Below are positions 63,217 to 64,000 of a stretch of DNA of 64,000 nucleotides, one piece after another. How positions within the stretch are numbered: position 1 is the stretch's first letter; every line of letters begins with the position of its first letter. The stretch is from the NCBI GenBank assembly GCA_965212025.1, contig OZ243039.1:1488001-1552000 (forward strand), in the 5' to 3' direction. The notes beneath the pieces were generated by a model. The model was not told the origin of the DNA and did not search any database. It saw only the letters and a list, made by a program, of their open reading frames with translations. The position numbers and the translations under genes were made by a program. The DNA comes from G965212025 sp965212025 (GTDB lineage Bacteria > Pseudomonadota > Gammaproteobacteria > Poriferisulfidales > Oxydemutatoraceae).

Positions 63217-64000
63217 TGCTTATCCACCTCCTATTGGTAATATATGCTTGTCTTGAGTAGTTAGGTTTTGTAGGATATTTCAATCTGATCTTCTTATCTC
63301 TGAGTAGTGGTTTTAAGTAGTTATTGTGTAAGGTTTTTGGAGAGCGGGAGAGTAGGGAGGTCAAATCTCTAAGGCTCATTCCCTTATGCGCACACAGTTT
63401 TAATATCACAGACGTGACTTCTGATTTTGGGGCTTTCCTCTTATTTGCGATGGTTGCTGCAATATCATTAAGATGTTGGTTTTTATGGGAACCTTCGTTC
63501 AAATCTCCAGAGTTTTCTATTAACGCTCCATTGTTTGTTGGCCAGTCAATCACTTGGTTATACAAATCAGCATGACGCGCACTTAGCAGGAAGTATATAG
63601 TGCCGCGGCCACTTCCTTGTTTAAATAGCAACAATCTGTCTACTAACCTTCTGAATAAGTCACTTAAGTCTCTTGGATGAATATTGAGAATCCCCATTAT
63701 ACGGCTGTGGTTAGTTGTGGTTTCAATGTGTGCGGTCACCAAGATCTGACGTTCATTTCCAGTCAACTTGTCAAAGTTTGTGTCGCCCAATAAGGTACAT
63801 AAGGCTGCTAGCGTTACTTCCGGTAAAAGGCTCATCATGTGTAATTCAAGTAACGTGTGGTCTGATGGTTTCTGTAGGGTTTTCAGTGCTGGTTCGCGCC
63901 AGTGCTGGTTTTTCCAAGCTGACAGAATTTCTGGTAGACCCAAACCGGCACGTTCACCTAGGCCAATGTGACGGAACATATCCTGTAGAATACGATTTCG
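63209..64000 (-). CDS. AlbA_2/ATP-dependent helicase-like (COG2865) protein, 5' part outside the window
   Basis: At least 260 C-terminal residues, with the frame still open at the window edge (RNRILQD before MFRHIGLGERAGLGLPEILS). The GERAGLGLPEIL stretch is the ATPase-lid region of COG2865 AlbA_2 proteins. LLPEVTLAALCTLLGDTNFD and NHSRIMGILNIHPRDLSDLF (winged helix) follow. A second HTH-like part, SEVTSVILKLCAHKGMSLRD with LTSLLSRSPKTLHNNYLKPL, closes the protein. Such genes sit between hsdM/hsdS and hsdR in type I loci; the hsdR start overlaps its end. Intact as far as seen. Confidence 0.75.
   Translation of the reverse strand, partial: RNRILQDMFRHIGLGERAGLGLPEILSAWKNQHWREPALKTLQKPSDHTLLELHMMSLLPEVTLAALCTLLGDTNFDKLTGNERQILVTAHIETTTNHSRIMGILNIHPRDLSDLFRRLVDRLLLFKQGSGRGTIYFLLSARHADLYNQVIDWPTNNGALIENSGDLNEGSHKNQHLNDIAATIANKRKAPKSEVTSVILKLCAHKGMSLRDLTSLLSRSPKTLHNNYLKPLLRDKKIRLKYPTKPNYSRQAYITNRRWISNE

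Overview
The window looks like a gammaproteobacterial defence island. The Dcm, Vsr, YhaV and PrlF proteins are close to enterobacterial relatives, and two copies of a tmRNA 3' end with its terminator mark an ssrA-type integration site. Apart from metY at the left edge, almost nothing is housekeeping. I cannot name the species. Most genes lie on the minus strand in tight, overlapping operons, and these alternate with stretches of decayed gene fragments.

Layout. 0-2.2 kb: metY with partly duplicated 3' sequence and hairpin repeats. 1.9-8.9 kb: a 1782-residue DUF4011/SF1 helicase-nuclease between two copies of the 3' end of an Mrr-like gene. 9.4-12.5 kb: a dcm-vsr-restriction enzyme operon predicted to act on CCWGG. 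12.8-16.9 kb: a Fic protein, a PrlF/YhaV toxin-antitoxin pair, and a DUF3883 nuclease overlapping a HIT-family gene. 17.7-21.5 kb (plus strand): a DUF262/HNH protein followed by a fused ABC-ATPase/TOPRIM protein. 21.6-26.1 kb: relics, namely a DUF6161 gene tail, a BREX pglX-brxL deletion fusion and a decayed rhuM. 26.1-34.0 kb: a four-gene operon SIR2-HerA-Mre11-like-Rad50-like (YhaO/YhaN type). 34.3-37.1 kb: DUF5131 and trxB fragments, a second HIT gene, and a COG2958/HrgA-like gene with two in-frame stops.

37.5-42.9 kb: a large SIR2 protein and a membrane coiled-coil DUF6161 protein. 43.3-52.5 kb: HTH, SNF2/PLD-like helicase, DUF4391, Mod (frameshifted) and Res of a type III-like restriction locus. 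52.9-58.9 kb: a block bounded by about 90-bp direct repeats, holding DUF2188, an N-terminally truncated DUF262 protein and a frameshifted GHKL-ATPase/nuclease. 59.0-62.0 kb: a Septu-like PtuA/PtuB pair between two tmRNA 3'-end repeats, with truncated DUF3883 and DUF1156 genes beside it. 62.0-64.0 kb: AbiE-like and rhuM/hsdR fragments, then an AlbA_2-type protein running off the right edge.

How it fits together: the locus has repeatedly gained and lost antiviral modules. Direct repeats, truncated partner genes and duplicated gene ends mark the junctions. The best candidates for something undescribed are the SIR2-HerA-YhaO-YhaN operon, which recalls the archaeal HerA-NurA-Mre11-Rad50 set with a SIR2 protein where NurA would be, and the DUF262 plus fused AAA-TOPRIM pair. 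All functional statements rest on motif and family recognition by eye; no database search was run.
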